A stretch of 64,000 nucleotides of DNA from Flavobacteriaceae bacterium (GTDB lineage Bacteria; Bacteroidota; Bacteroidia; Flavobacteriales; Flavobacteriaceae). Shown here piece by piece: positions 25,478-35,236 of the stretch. The first letter of the stretch is position 1; each line of letters opens with the position of its first letter. A program made the translations under genes and the position numbers. Location: contig JABXHX010000030.1 in assembly GCA_013373385.1 (NCBI GenBank), forward strand, positions 1 to 64,000, given 5' to 3'. The notes beneath the pieces were generated by a model that was given only the letters and a program-made list of their open reading frames with translations, searched no databases and had not been told where the DNA came from.

Positions 25478-26704
25478 CTATCTCATTTTCAATGTTGCTA
25501 TTGTAAACACCGCTAACAAGATTCCGACTATCCAAAATCTCACTACAATTTTACTTTCGTGATATCCAGATTTTTGATAGTGGTGATGTAACGGCGACAT
25601 TTTAAATATGCGTCTACCTTCACCAAATTTTTTCCGTGTATATTTAAAATATCCTACTTGTAACATTACCGATAGGTTTTCAACAACAAAAATTCCAGCC
25701 AAAACAACCAACAACAATTCCTTTCTAATTGCTATAGCAATAACTGCTATAATTCCGCCAATTGTCAAACTACCAGTATCTCCCATAAATACTTGAGCTG
25801 GATATGTGTTGTACCAAAGAAACCCTATCAACGCACCTGCAAATGCTAAAATGTACACCGTCATTTCTCCTGAATTTGGGATGTACATTACATCTAAATA
25901 ATCTGCAAAAATGATATTACCAGAAACCCAGGCAAACACCCCTAGTGTGACCACTATTATTGCCGAAGAACCTGCTGCTAAACCGTCAATTCCGTCAGTT
26001 AAATTAGCTCCGTTAGAAACCCCTGTCACAATAAAAACCACAATAAAAATAAAAACTACCCATGCGTACTTTTTATAACCCTTACCTAAAAAGGTTAATG
26101 CTTTAGAATAATCTAATTCGTTATTTTTAAAAAAAGGAATGGTTGTTTTTGTAGACTTAACTGCTTTATCAAACACTTTCTTTTTTCCGTTTTGTTGCAC
26201 AATTTGTTGCTCAACTGGCAATTGCTCTTTAATGGTTACTTCTGGGTGGAAGTAAAGCATTGAGCCAACGATTAATCCTAATCCAACTTGGCCCAATACT
26301 TTGAACTTGCCACTTAACCCCCCTTTATCTTTTTTAAACACCTTTATATAATCGTCTAAAAAGCCAATAAAACCCATCCAAACGGTTGTAATTAACAATA
26401 TAATGATGTAAATATTTTCTAATTTTGAAAGAAGAATTACCGGAATTAAAGTTGCCAGAATAATAATGATTCCGCCCATTGTTGGAGTTCCCGATTTTTG
26501 AGCTTGACCTTCTAAACCAAGATCTCTTACGGTTTCTCCTACTTGTTGTTTCCTTAAAAAGTTAATAATTCTTTTTCCGTAAATGCTAGATATCAATAAA
26601 GAAACAATGAATGCCATTGCTGCACGAAACGTGATAAACTGAAACAAACTTGCTCCAGGTAAATTAAATTGGTTCTCTAAATATTCGAATAAATAATATA
26701 GCAT
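25478..26704 (-). CDS. mraY: Phospho-N-acetylmuramoyl-pentapeptide transferase
   Basis: At 408 aa this is longer than typical MraY (about 360 aa). The extra stretch is a hydrophilic loop of about 60 residues (around 180-235; [20 protein letters not shown]) inserted after the GKFKVLGQ segment, as in other Bacteroidota. Family motifs include GTPTMGG, the catalytic acidic [19 protein letters not shown] and [11 protein letters not shown] near the C-terminal half. It is an inner-membrane enzyme with about ten TM helices, and transfers phospho-MurNAc-pentapeptide to undecaprenyl phosphate to make lipid I. Confidence 0.96.
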   Translation of the reverse strand: MLYYLFEYLENQFNLPGASLFQFITFRAAMAFIVSLLISSIYGKRIINFLRKQQVGETVRDLGLEGQAQKSGTPTMGGIIIILATLIPVILLSKLENIYIIILLITTVWMGFIGFLDDYIKVFKKDKGGLSGKFKVLGQVGLGLIVGSMLYFHPEVTIKEQLPVEQQIVQQNGKKKVFDKAVKSTKTTIPFFKNNELDYSKALTFLGKGYKKYAWVVFIFIVVFIVTGVSNGANLTDGIDGLAAGSSAIIVVTLGVFAWVSGNIIFADYLDVMYIPNSGEMTVYILAFAGALIGFLWYNTYPAQVFMGDTGSLTIGGIIAVIAIAIRKELLLVVLAGIFVVENLSVMLQVGYFKYTRKKFGEGRRIFKMSPLHHHYQKSGYHESKIVVRFWIVGILLAVFTIATLKMR

Positions 26705-26709
26705 TCTTC

Positions 26710-28173
26710 TTATTTGTTTAATTGATTAAAACATGCTGTTACAACTTCTAAATCATCAAAATGAAATCGTTCTCCATTTATTTCTTGATAATTCTCATGT
26801 CCTTTTCCTGCAATCAAAATCACATCTCCGCTTTCAGATAGTTTGCACGCTGTTTTAATAGCTTGCTTTCTATCTACAATAGCTAATGTTTTGCCAATAT
26901 TCTCTTTTGCAACGCCAATCTCCATTTCGTCAATAATTGTCTGCGCATCTTCTGTTCTTGGGTTGTCTGAAGTAAAAATTGCTTGATTGCTTAACTGAGA
27001 AGCAATCATGGCCATCTTTGGTCTTTTACTTTTATCTCTATCACCTCCACAACCAACAACCGTAATTATTTTTTCTGTTGATTGTTTGATGTCTGTAATG
27101 GTTTCTAATACATTTTTTAAAGCATCTGGCGTATGGGCATAATCTACAATTGCTATAATGCCTGATTTTGAAATTGCATACTGAAACCTACCACTAACAC
27201 TTTCTAGTTCACTCACTAAACGCAAGACTTCCATATGCTCTAATCCGCAGGTATCTGCTACACCTACTATTGCCAGTAAATTATAAGCATTAAACGTTCC
27301 AATTAATTTTGACCATACTTCTACTCCGTTAACAGTCAACAATGTGCCCGACATACTCTTCTCTAAAACCCTTCCTTTGTAATCTGCCAAGGTTTTTAGC
27401 GCATAGGTTTTTTTGGATGCTTTTGTATTCTGTAGCATCACATTTCCGTTTTTATCATCTACATTTACCAAAGCAAAAGCCGATGCTGGTAATGAATCAA
27501 AAAATGCTTTTTTTACATCTCTATACGCCGCAAATGAATTGTGGTAATCTAAATGATCATGCGATAGATTTGTAAACACACCACCTTCAAAACACAATCC
27601 ATGTGTTCTTTTTTGATGGATTCCATGTGAGCTTACCTCCATAAAACAATAAGTTACTCCTGCATCAACCATTTGCTTTAGATACGAATTGATGGTAACA
27701 GAATCTGGCGTTGTATGTGTAGTAGTATATTCTTGCGTATTTACCAGTATTTTCACCGTTGATAACAAGCCTACTTTATGCCCTGCCTTTTTAAACAATT
27801 GATATAATAATGAAGCAATGGTGGTTTTTCCGTTAGTACCTGTAACTCCGATAAGCTTTAATTTTGACGACGGAACATCAAAGAAATTTGATGCCATTAT
27901 TGCCAATGCACTATTCGAATCTTTTACCACAACATAGGTAACAGCATCTACCAATTGCACAGGTAAATCTTCGCAAACTATACTTGTAGCACCTAAAGAA
28001 ATGGCCTTTTCTATAAATAAATGCCCGTTTACAGTAACGCCTTTTTGCGCAACAAAACAATCTCCTTGCTGTATTTTCCTAGAATCAAACTGAATAGCAT
28101 TTACAGAAACATCCGTATTCCCTACAATGTGTTCTAGCGAAACTTTATACAATATGTCTTTTAAATTCTTCAA
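26710..28173 (-). CDS. murE: UDP-MurNAc-L-Ala-D-Glu--meso-diaminopimelate ligase, TTG start
   Basis: At 487 aa, this adds the third residue of the stem peptide. The P-loop is [15 protein letters not shown] near residue 108, and the DNPR motif (TSDNPRTED, near residue 400) marks specificity for meso-diaminopimelate, so this organism should have DAP-type peptidoglycan. The N-terminal UDP-binding domain starts after [11 protein letters not shown]. The start codon is TTG at 28173; there is no ATG in the preceding gap of five bases after the ftsI stop. It is the fifth gene of the cluster. Confidence 0.96.
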   Translation of the reverse strand: MKNLKDILYKVSLEHIVGNTDVSVNAIQFDSRKIQQGDCFVAQKGVTVNGHLFIEKAISLGATSIVCEDLPVQLVDAVTYVVVKDSNSALAIMASNFFDVPSSKLKLIGVTGTNGKTTIASLLYQLFKKAGHKVGLLSTVKILVNTQEYTTTHTTPDSVTINSYLKQMVDAGVTYCFMEVSSHGIHQKRTHGLCFEGGVFTNLSHDHLDYHNSFAAYRDVKKAFFDSLPASAFALVNVDDKNGNVMLQNTKASKKTYALKTLADYKGRVLEKSMSGTLLTVNGVEVWSKLIGTFNAYNLLAIVGVADTCGLEHMEVLRLVSELESVSGRFQYAISKSGIIAIVDYAHTPDALKNVLETITDIKQSTEKIITVVGCGGDRDKSKRPKMAMIASQLSNQAIFTSDNPRTEDAQTIIDEMEIGVAKENIGKTLAIVDRKQAIKTACKLSESGDVILIAGKGHENYQEINGERFHFDDLEVVTACFNQLNK

Positions 28174-28178
28174 CAGCT

Positions 28179-30200
28179 TTACATTAATTTTAAAAGAATT
28201 ACATCTCCTTTTTTAAAAGAAGCTCCCTTTCTTATAGATTGTTTTTCCACTTTCCCTGCTCCTTCAAACTTTACTCTCATACCTAAGTTTTCTAGTAGCG
28301 AAACTGCATCCATACCAGACATACCTTTTACATCTGGAACTGCTTTTGTTTCTTTTTGTAACTTTTTATAATAGGCTTGATAATTTTTATCTATTGTTTC
28401 TACTGGTGGATTATCTGTTACTTGCTGCACATCAAACGGTGTTGTTGTATAAATTTTTTGAGCAATTTCTTTAAACACTGGTGCTGCAACGGTTGCTCCG
28501 TAATAACCTTTCTTTTTATTTGGTTCGTGTATCACAACTATACAAGAATACTTTGGTTTATCAGCCGGAAAAAATCCTGCAAATGATGCTACATATAGTT
28601 GATTGGAATAATGTCCTTTTATTACATTTCCTTCCTTGTCTGTGGTTTTATCTACCCACTTTTTTGCAGTTCCTGTTTTACCTGCCATTGAAAAATATGG
28701 AGAATAGATGTTATCTGCTGTTCCTTTTTTCACAACATTTTCCATTACTTTTCTTATCTTTTTTATCGTCTCCTGACTTGCAATTCTTTCTTTTAAAATT
28801 ACCCTTTCAAATACTTTTTCTGTTTTGTTTTGTACACGCAGCTCTTTAACAAACCTTGGTTTTATCATTCGTCCATCATTTGCTACAGCATTATAAAAAG
28901 TTAGCATTTGTAATGGTGTCATAGAAACTCCATAACCCCATGCCATCCATTCTAGTGAAATTTTATTCCACGGATTTCTTTTATTTCCTGGATAAGGAAT
29001 AAACGGCGTTCCTTCTCCTTTAATTTGTAGGCCTAATTTTTTATCTAAGCCAAAAGCTTTCATTTTGCTGATGAATTTCAGCGGATTCTTATCATAATGC
29101 TTACGAATAAGTTTCACAATTCCAACATTAGAAGAGACTTCAAAAACTCTTGCTGCCGATATTTTCCCATAACCACCTCTATGCGAATCTTCTACCTTAC
29201 TACCATGCAACCATAAAATTCCTTTTTCTGTATCCACTACCGTTGCTGTATCTATGACTTTATCATCTATTGCTGCCATTAAACTTGCTAGTTTAAATGT
29301 TGAGCCAGGTTCGTGCGATTCCCATACTGCATAATTTCTTTTTTCATAATATTTACCATTAGATGTTCTACCTAAATTAGCAATAGCTTTAATCTCTCCT
29401 GTAGCAGTTTCCATCACAATGGCACAACCGTGCTCTGCTTCAAAATATTCCATTTGACGCAACAAAGCATGATGGGTTATATCTTGGAAATTTACATCTA
29501 TAGTTGTGATGACATCTTTACCATTTATGGGTTCTTTTTCATTGACATCATTAATGGGTTTCCACTGTCCTTTTGCAATTTTTTGTTTCAATCTCCATCC
29601 ATTTTCTCCTTCTAAATATGCAGCAAAAGCTCCCTCAATCCCTGCTCCACCTCTATAATCATCATATCCAATTGTTCTTTCTGCAATTTTTCCAATGGGC
29701 TTTACTCGTACTGTTTTTTGCTCGGTTATAAATCCGCCTTTATAAGGACCGAGTTTAAAAATCGGAAATTGCTTAATCTTCATATAATCATTGTATCCCA
29801 AATTTCTTGCTATTAACAAATAACGATTCTTACGTTTGCGAGCATTACGCAATAGTTGTTGATAATAGGATGTAGGCTTTCCTAACAAACCTGACAAAGA
29901 CCTAGAAAGTGCTGTTACATTTTTCTCAAAAACAGCACTCTTTACCGCTACCAAATCCATTCTAATAGTATACTTATACATAGAAGTTGCTAACAAGTTG
30001 CCGTCTGCTGCGTATACATTTCCTCTGTTAGAAAAAATAGTATCGTATTTAATTGTTTGTTTTTTAGATTGCTTTCTATATTCATCTCCTTGGACATATT
30101 GTATATTTATTATTCGCACTACAATGACCAAGAAAAAAAGCGTCATTAAAGCAGTGACTATATATAGTTTGTTTAATATGCTCTTTTTTATGGTTGCCAA
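28179..30200 (-). CDS. ftsI: FtsI, penicillin-binding protein 2/3-type transpeptidase with PASTA domain, TTG start
   Basis: At 673 aa, this has an N-terminal TM helix (about 12-32), a PBP dimerisation domain (about 55-220), a transpeptidase domain with SxxK in EPGSTFKLAS (nucleophilic Ser near residue 302), SxN in VSSNVGIV and KTG in AGKTGTAKK, and a C-terminal PASTA domain (about 610-673; VPDVKGMSGMDAVSLLENLG). It cross-links septal peptidoglycan in the periplasm with FtsW. The start is TTG at 30200, because no ATG occurs before the TM helix. PASTA on FtsI is usual in Bacteroidota and Firmicutes-type PBPs, not in E. coli. Confidence 0.95.
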   Translation of the reverse strand: MATIKKSILNKLYIVTALMTLFFLVIVVRIINIQYVQGDEYRKQSKKQTIKYDTIFSNRGNVYAADGNLLATSMYKYTIRMDLVAVKSAVFEKNVTALSRSLSGLLGKPTSYYQQLLRNARKRKNRYLLIARNLGYNDYMKIKQFPIFKLGPYKGGFITEQKTVRVKPIGKIAERTIGYDDYRGGAGIEGAFAAYLEGENGWRLKQKIAKGQWKPINDVNEKEPINGKDVITTIDVNFQDITHHALLRQMEYFEAEHGCAIVMETATGEIKAIANLGRTSNGKYYEKRNYAVWESHEPGSTFKLASLMAAIDDKVIDTATVVDTEKGILWLHGSKVEDSHRGGYGKISAARVFEVSSNVGIVKLIRKHYDKNPLKFISKMKAFGLDKKLGLQIKGEGTPFIPYPGNKRNPWNKISLEWMAWGYGVSMTPLQMLTFYNAVANDGRMIKPRFVKELRVQNKTEKVFERVILKERIASQETIKKIRKVMENVVKKGTADNIYSPYFSMAGKTGTAKKWVDKTTDKEGNVIKGHYSNQLYVASFAGFFPADKPKYSCIVVIHEPNKKKGYYGATVAAPVFKEIAQKIYTTTPFDVQQVTDNPPVETIDKNYQAYYKKLQKETKAVPDVKGMSGMDAVSLLENLGMRVKFEGAGKVEKQSIRKGASFKKGDVILLKLM

Positions 30201-30205
30201 GACGA

Positions 30206-30532
30206 TTACTTTTTTGTGATAATTTTTATTTTTTGAGGAGATGAATTTGAAGGTAAGACTCCTCGTTTCTCTACCTTTTCTCTAATATTGGATTCCATTT
30301 TCATCCGCATCAAAAAGGTTCCTGTATCAACATATTCTGCTTCTAATTCTCGTTTCTTTTTATTCAACGCCGCAATTTCTATTACTTTACTATCTACCCT
30401 ATGCGCACTAGAAATCATAAACAACAATAAGACAACTACAAAAAAGATGATACGCCAGTTTTTAAATGACGACGCATCTGTTAAAAAGCTTCCTCTTAAA
30501 ATATCGTATATGTTTCTTTTTACTCTTGGCAA
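30206..30532 (-). CDS. FtsL-like division protein, TTG start
   Basis: The 108-aa bitopic protein has a cytoplasmic N-terminus (MPRVKRNIYDILRGSFLTDASSFKNW), one TM helix (about 28-47) and a periplasmic coiled-coil-like helix (IEIAALNKKKRELEAEYVDTGTFLMRMKMES). The position between rsmH and ftsI, and the topology, identify it as FtsL, here of the Bacteroidota type with low sequence similarity to E. coli FtsL. The start is TTG at 30532, three bases after the rsmH stop; in frame only one codon separates it from an upstream stop, so no ATG is possible. Confidence 0.85.
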   Translation of the reverse strand: MPRVKRNIYDILRGSFLTDASSFKNWRIIFFVVVLLLFMISSAHRVDSKVIEIAALNKKKRELEAEYVDTGTFLMRMKMESNIREKVEKRGVLPSNSSPQKIKIITKK

Positions 30533-30535
30533 TGT

Positions 30536-31435
30536 CTATTTATTTAAAGTTGCTACTCTCAATTTTGCACTTCTAGCTCTATTATTATTTTTTATTTCTG
30601 CAGGTGTTGGTATTATTAATTTTCCAACTTTTTTTAACGGCACATTAATATTTCCGTAAAAATCTTTTTCTGGCTCTCCACTAAACAATCCTGTTCTTAT
30701 AAATCTTTTTACCAATCTATCTTCTAAAGAATGATACGAGATGACACTCAATCTACCGTCTTCATTTAACAACTCTGGTATCTGGCTTAAAAATTCTTTC
30801 AACACTTCTAACTCTTGATTGACTTCTATTCTAATTGCCTGATAAATCTGAGCCAATATTTTATGTTCTTTTGCTTTCGGTAAATGCCTTTGCAAAACTT
30901 CTTTTAACTGAAAACTTGTTTCTATGTTGCTTACTAACCTTGCGTTAACAATATCTTTAGCCAAAGCTCTAGCATTTCTTAATTCTCCATATAAAAAAAG
31001 AATATCCGCTAATTGTTCTTCTTCATATTCATTCACTACATTCTTTGCAGACAATACCGCTTTTTGATCCATTCGCATATCTAAATCTGCATCAAAACGA
31101 GTAGAAAAACCTCTTTCTGCTGCATCAAATTGATGCGATGAGACACCCAAATCTGCCAAAACCCCATCCACTTTTTTTACTCTATAGAACTTTAAAAACC
31201 TTGAGATATATCTAAAGTTTTCCGCTATTAGCACAAACCTCTCGTCATCAATTTTATTTTGCTGTGCATCTGGATCTTGATCAAACGCAAACAGTCTTCC
31301 TTCTTTTCCCAATCGACTTAATATTTCTCGAGAATGACCACCTCCACCAAAAGTTACATCTACATATACCCCATCTGGTTTTATAGATAAAGCATCAACG
31401 CTCTCATACAACAATACTGGATTATGATAACTCAT
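30536..31435 (-). CDS. rsmH: 16S rRNA (cytosine(1402)-N(4))-methyltransferase
   Basis: At 299 aa, this SAM-dependent methyltransferase modifies C1402 of 16S rRNA in the decoding centre. The N-terminus begins MSYHNPVLLYESVDAL, followed by the SAM motif VDVTFGGGGHSREIL, the acidic AFDQDPDA, LADLGVSSHQFD and the C-terminal ISYHSLEDRLVKRF. Standard in the dcw cluster after mraZ. It overlaps the mraZ end by 14 bases, and starts with ATG unlike mraZ and ftsL on either side. Confidence 0.97.
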   Translation of the reverse strand: MSYHNPVLLYESVDALSIKPDGVYVDVTFGGGGHSREILSRLGKEGRLFAFDQDPDAQQNKIDDERFVLIAENFRYISRFLKFYRVKKVDGVLADLGVSSHQFDAAERGFSTRFDADLDMRMDQKAVLSAKNVVNEYEEEQLADILFLYGELRNARALAKDIVNARLVSNIETSFQLKEVLQRHLPKAKEHKILAQIYQAIRIEVNQELEVLKEFLSQIPELLNEDGRLSVISYHSLEDRLVKRFIRTGLFSGEPEKDFYGNINVPLKKVGKLIIPTPAEIKNNNRARSAKLRVATLNK

Positions 31436-31889
31436 CCGCTTCTGTATTACCCATTACCTCTTCTGCTAATTCAGCAAAATCTAGCGCCGCATCATCAATG
31501 GCTTTTTCATAGTTATCCTTATCCCAAATCTCAATAATATTTACAGCAGACGACAATACTATTTGCTTTTGAATTCCTGCAAACTGACATAAATCCTTAG
31601 GAATCAACAATCTTCCAGAAGCATCTAACTCCACCACTTTTACCCCTGCAGTAAACCTCCTAATAAAATCGTTGTTCTTTTTAACAAAACGATTTAGCTT
31701 GTTAATCTTAGCCATCATCAAATTCCATTCTTGCATAGGATACAACTCTAAACAAGGCTGAAAAACAGCTCTCTTCACAACAAACCCTTCTGACACAACT
31801 GGCAGCAATTGCTTCTTTAAAGCTGACGAAAACATCACCCTTCCTTTAGCATCTGCCTTACACTCGTATGTTCCAATTAAGTTTATCAA
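31422..31889 (-). CDS. mraZ: Transcriptional regulator MraZ, TTG start
   Basis: The 155-aa protein has two AbrB/SpoVT-like MraZ domains, both with a DxxGR motif: about residues 1-60 (GTYECKADAKGRVMF) and 75-130 (VVELDASGRLLIPKDLC). MraZ binds tandem short boxes upstream of its own gene and controls the dcw cluster. The start is TTG at 31889; the four codons upstream lack ATG and then a stop occurs. Three tandem 10-bp repeats and a -7 box lie upstream, so autoregulation is well supported. Confidence 0.95.
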   Translation of the reverse strand: MINLIGTYECKADAKGRVMFSSALKKQLLPVVSEGFVVKRAVFQPCLELYPMQEWNLMMAKINKLNRFVKKNNDFIRRFTAGVKVVELDASGRLLIPKDLCQFAGIQKQIVLSSAVNIIEIWDKDNYEKAIDDAALDFAELAEEVMGNTEADELS

Positions 31890-31917
31890 ACTACTTATTT
31901 CTTATTGCTGTGATTTT

Positions 31918-31925
31918 CAAAAATA
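31918..31925 (-). promoter_or_regulatory. -7 element of the mraZ/dcw promoter
   Basis: TATTTTTG on the minus strand matches TAnnTTTG about 29 bases before the mraZ TTG start. The three MraZ boxes lie directly upstream, where -33 contacts are expected, so bound MraZ would occlude the promoter. Confidence 0.55.
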
Positions 31926-31930
31926 TAAAA

Positions 31931-31960
31931 TTTTTACCACTTTTTACCACTTTTTACCAC
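31931..31960 (-). promoter_or_regulatory. MraZ operator: three tandem 10-bp boxes
   Basis: Three perfect copies of TTTTTACCAC on the plus strand (GTGGTAAAAA on the minus) are set in a row without gaps. Read as AAAGTGGTAA units, they fit the AAAGTG(T/G)N3 repeats known as MraZ sites in mycoplasmas and the 10-bp periodic TGGGN boxes of E. coli. They are 42-71 bases upstream of the mraZ start. Confidence 0.8.
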
Positions 31961-32063
31961 ATTGTTAATAAAATTTTACTTTTTGGATAAAATGTTGATT
32001 ACACAACAGATACCACCATTACAGAAGAAAAAACTAAGAAATGCATATGTCCTAAAAAAAAAC

Positions 32064-32071
32064 TACATTTG
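32064..32071 (+). promoter_or_regulatory. Candidate -7 element of the hydrolase-engB-rluA operon
   Basis: TACATTTG matches TAnnTTTG 24 bases before the ATG of the hydrolase gene, in the region divergent from mraZ. No clear -33 element. Confidence 0.45.
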
Positions 32072-32095
32072 CCATGAAGTGAAATCAACTAAAAA

Positions 32096-32860
32096 ATGAC
32101 AAAAAACTTAACTAAGGAAGGTAAATTTACCTATGCTGAAGCTGGAGAAGGACAACCAATAGTTATTTTACACGGTTTAATGGGAGCTTTGAGTAATTTT
32201 GACGATACATTTAATCATTTTTCAAAAAATGGATACAAAGTATTGATACCTGAACTGCCTTTATACAAGCTACCTTTACTGAAAACAAATGTTAAGAACT
32301 TAGCTAAATTCTTAAATGATTTTATTGAATATAAACAGCTAAAAAAAGTTGTTTTAGTTGGTAATTCTCTAGGCGGTCATATTGCATTGTACTTTACAAA
32401 ACATTTCCCAGAAAAAGTTAAAGCCTTGGTACTTACCGGAAGCTCTGGATTGTACGAAAACTCAATGGGAGATAGTTACCCAAAAAGAGGTGACAGAAAT
32501 TATGTTACTCAAAAAGCAAGAGATGTTTTCTACGATCCTGCAATAGCAACAGAAGAACTGATAGATGATATTTATGTGGTAATTAACGACCGAAGTTCTT
32601 TAATTAGAACTCTTTCAATTGCTAAAAGCGCTATTAGACATAATATGGCTAAGGATCTACCAAAAATAAACCTACCAACCTGTTTAATCTGGGGAAAACA
32701 AGATAAAGTAACTCCGCCTGAAGTAGCTGAAGATTTCCATAGATTATTACCAGACTCTGATTTATTTTGGATTGACAAATGTGGTCATGCTGCCATGATG
32801 GAAAGACCTGAAGAATTTAACACAGTTCTTGAAAAATGGCTAAGCTCTAGAAATATCTAA
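32096..32860 (+). CDS. Alpha/beta hydrolase
   Basis: At 254 aa it has the full alpha/beta-hydrolase set: oxyanion-hole HGLMG near residue 27, nucleophile elbow GNSLGGH (Ser near residue 86), acid in WGKQDKVTP (Asp near 203) and His in CGHAAMMERP (near 230). No signal peptide, so cytoplasmic. The substrate is unknown; similar proteins hydrolyse small esters or C-C bonds. It heads an operon-like run of seven genes; engB begins five bases after its stop. Confidence 0.9.
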   Translation: MTKNLTKEGKFTYAEAGEGQPIVILHGLMGALSNFDDTFNHFSKNGYKVLIPELPLYKLPLLKTNVKNLAKFLNDFIEYKQLKKVVLVGNSLGGHIALYFTKHFPEKVKALVLTGSSGLYENSMGDSYPKRGDRNYVTQKARDVFYDPAIATEELIDDIYVVINDRSSLIRTLSIAKSAIRHNMAKDLPKINLPTCLIWGKQDKVTPPEVAEDFHRLLPDSDLFWIDKCGHAAMMERPEEFNTVLEKWLSSRNI

Positions 32861-32865
32861 AACCA

Positions 32866-33477
32866 ATGAAAATCCATTCTGCTGAGTTTGTAATGAGTAA
32901 CAGTAATGTTACAAAAGCACCTAAAGACCATATTCCTGAATACGCGTTTATTGGAAGATCAAATGTTGGGAAATCCTCTTTAATAAATATGCTGATGGAA
33001 CGCAAAGATTTGGCAAAGACATCTGGAAAACCCGGAAAGACACAATTAATAAATCATTTTAAAATAAATAACTCTTGGTTTTTGGTTGATTTACCTGGTT
33101 ATGGTTATGCTCAAGTATCTAAAAAGAAGAGGGTTATTTTTCAATATTTTATTGAAAACTACTTTAAAGAAAGAGAGCAACTGGTATGCACCTTTGTGTT
33201 AATTGACTCAAGACATGATCCTCAAAAAATTGACTTAGAGTTTATGCGGTTTTTAGGCGAAAACCAAATTCCGTTTTGTATTGTTTTTACAAAGGCAGAC
33301 AAATTAAGTAGCTCAAAACTAAATAAGCAAATTACTTCTTATAAAAAGAAATTACTACAACACTGGGAAAGTTTACCTCAAACATTTACTACATCTTCAA
33401 CTTCTAAATTGGGTAGAGAAGAGTTTTTAAATTTTATTGCCACTATAAATGAAGATGTTGCAGACAATTTTAATTAA
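32866..33477 (+). CDS. engB: Ribosome biogenesis GTPase EngB/YihA/YsxC
   Basis: At 203 aa, this small GTPase is needed for assembly of the 50S subunit. The G motifs are visible: G1 GRSNVGKSSL near residue 30, G2 region TSGKPGKTQLINHF, G3 DLPGYGYAQVS near 75, and G4 TKADKL near 145. Length is typical. It is the second gene of the plus-strand run, between the hydrolase and an RluA-type enzyme, each five bases apart, so cotranslation or tight coupling is likely. Confidence 0.96.
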   Translation: MKIHSAEFVMSNSNVTKAPKDHIPEYAFIGRSNVGKSSLINMLMERKDLAKTSGKPGKTQLINHFKINNSWFLVDLPGYGYAQVSKKKRVIFQYFIENYFKEREQLVCTFVLIDSRHDPQKIDLEFMRFLGENQIPFCIVFTKADKLSSSKLNKQITSYKKKLLQHWESLPQTFTTSSTSKLGREEFLNFIATINEDVADNFN

Positions 33478-33482
33478 TTAGC

Positions 33483-34169
33483 ATGCGCTCAACTAAAAAT
33501 AATTTACAAGTATTATTTGAAGATAATCACCTAATTATTGTAAATAAACGTGCTGGCGACATTACTCAAGGAGACAAAACTGGAGATAAACCTCTTAGTG
33601 AAGTTGTAAAAGAATACATAAAAGAAAAATACAACAAACCTGGCAATGTATATTTAGGTGTTGTACATCGATTGGATAGACCTACAAGTGGAATTATCAT
33701 TTTTGCAAGAACCTCTAAAGCTTTAGAAAGACTGAATAAAATGTTACGTGATAAAACAATTAAAAAAACCTATTGGGCTATTGTAAAAAACCAACCTAAA
33801 AAAGAAAAAGAAACGCTAATTAATTACTTAAAAAAGAATCCTAAAAACAACAAATCAACAGCATTTAACAAAGAAATAGACGGTAGTAAAAAGGCAATTT
33901 TACATTATAATCTTATTAAAAAACTAGATAACTATTCGTTATTAGAAATTGATTTAGAAACTGGCAGACACCATCAAATCAGATGTCAATTAGCTAACAT
34001 TGGATTACCCTTAAAAGGTGATTTAAAATATGGATTTAACAGAAGTAATAAAGATGGAAGCATTCATTTACATGCAAGAAAGATTAGCTTCATTCACCCT
34101 GTAAGTAAAGAAGAAATTAACATCATCGCTCCAGTTCCAGAAGATGTTATTTGGAATGCCTGTTCATAA
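33483..34169 (+). CDS. RluA-family RNA pseudouridine synthase
   Basis: At 228 aa, this belongs to the RluA/RluC/RluD pseudouridine synthases. The catalytic Asp lies in VHRLDRPTSGIIIFARTS (near residue 64), and the C-terminal part has LETGRHHQIRCQLANIGLPLKGDLKYG. No S4 domain precedes the catalytic domain, so it is a short RluA-like form. It modifies uridines in tRNA or rRNA; which site cannot be told. Grouped with engB, it suggests a ribosome/RNA maturation pair. Confidence 0.92.
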   Translation: MRSTKNNLQVLFEDNHLIIVNKRAGDITQGDKTGDKPLSEVVKEYIKEKYNKPGNVYLGVVHRLDRPTSGIIIFARTSKALERLNKMLRDKTIKKTYWAIVKNQPKKEKETLINYLKKNPKNNKSTAFNKEIDGSKKAILHYNLIKKLDNYSLLEIDLETGRHHQIRCQLANIGLPLKGDLKYGFNRSNKDGSIHLHARKISFIHPVSKEEINIIAPVPEDVIWNACS

Positions 34170-34201
34170 TTTCGTATATTTAGGCTCAACTCATTCAATA
34201 C

Positions 34202-35233
34202 ATGAAAAGCCTAAAGTTTTTAACTGTTTTACTATTACCAATTAGTGTATATATTGCATTTACATTTAATGGCTTTCTTACGTTTTTACCATTACTATTA
34301 TTTTTTGGAGTTGTACCCGTTTTAGAATTTTTCTTCACTCCTACTTCAGGAAACTTTAATAAAGAACAAGAAAAAATTGAGAAAGAGAATAAAATGTATA
34401 CCTACATTTTATACTTAATGATTCCTATTCAAATTTATTTTCTATTCTTCTTTTTTGAAGTAATTCAAGAACTAAATTTAACTTATGCTGAATTGACAGG
34501 AAGAATTATTGGTATGGGATTAATGTGTGGGACCTTAGGAATTAATATTGGTCATGAATTAGGACATCGTAATAATAGGTTTGATGAGTTTTTAGGAGAA
34601 ATCTTGTTGCTTTCATCGTTAGATACTCATTTTTTACCTTATCATAATGCAGGTCATCATTTAAATGTTGCCACACCAAACGATGCCGCTACTGCTAGAA
34701 AAAATGAATGGATTTACACATTTTGGATTCGTTCACATTTTACTAGTTATATGCAAGCATGGCAGTTAGAAAATAAACGAATGAAGCTTTCTAATAGAAG
34801 TTGGTTTCATATACAAAATAGAATGCTTATCTATACACTAGCTAACATTATATTATTAGTTTCCATTGTATATTTCTACAATACATTTGTGCTAGTTTGC
34901 TTTTTAGTTGCTGCAATAATTGGAATTTTATTACTAGAAAGTGTAAATTATATAGAACATTACGGACTATTAAGAAAGAAAAACGAAAATGGAAGATACG
35001 AAAAGGTAAAAAGAACACATTCTTGGAATTCTGATCATGTAATTGGAAAATTAATGTTGTTTAATTTATCACGTCATTCAGATCATCATTACCATGGCAG
35101 TAAACATTATCAACTATTAAAATCATTGCCAGAAAGTCCACAAATGCCAACTGGTTATCCAGGTATGGTTATTGCTGCTTTAATTCCGCCGTTATGGTTT
35201 TCTATAATGAATAAAAAACTTGAAGAAATCTAA
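34202..35233 (+). CDS. Alkane 1-monooxygenase-like membrane di-iron enzyme
   Basis: At 343 aa with about six TM segments, this has the histidine clusters of the AlkB/XylM-type membrane non-haem di-iron family: HELGHR, HNAGHH, and HSDHHYHG near residue 300, plus NYIEHYGL. The family hydroxylates terminal carbons of alkanes or alkyl groups, receiving electrons from rubredoxin-like partners (none encoded nearby). It is followed after three bases by an aldehyde dehydrogenase, which fits oxidation of an alcohol/aldehyde product. Substrate is unknown, because Bacteroidota homologues are rarely tested. Confidence 0.85.
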   Translation: MKSLKFLTVLLLPISVYIAFTFNGFLTFLPLLLFFGVVPVLEFFFTPTSGNFNKEQEKIEKENKMYTYILYLMIPIQIYFLFFFFEVIQELNLTYAELTGRIIGMGLMCGTLGINIGHELGHRNNRFDEFLGEILLLSSLDTHFLPYHNAGHHLNVATPNDAATARKNEWIYTFWIRSHFTSYMQAWQLENKRMKLSNRSWFHIQNRMLIYTLANIILLVSIVYFYNTFVLVCFLVAAIIGILLLESVNYIEHYGLLRKKNENGRYEKVKRTHSWNSDHVIGKLMLFNLSRHSDHHYHGSKHYQLLKSLPESPQMPTGYPGMVIAALIPPLWFSIMNKKLEEI

Positions 35234-35236
35234 TAC

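Noticed and set aside
31931-31960. Tandem TTTTTACCAC repeats as CRISPR or microsatellite
   Set aside because: Only three 10-bp units without spacers, positioned at the mraZ promoter and matching MraZ boxes; operator is the better explanation.
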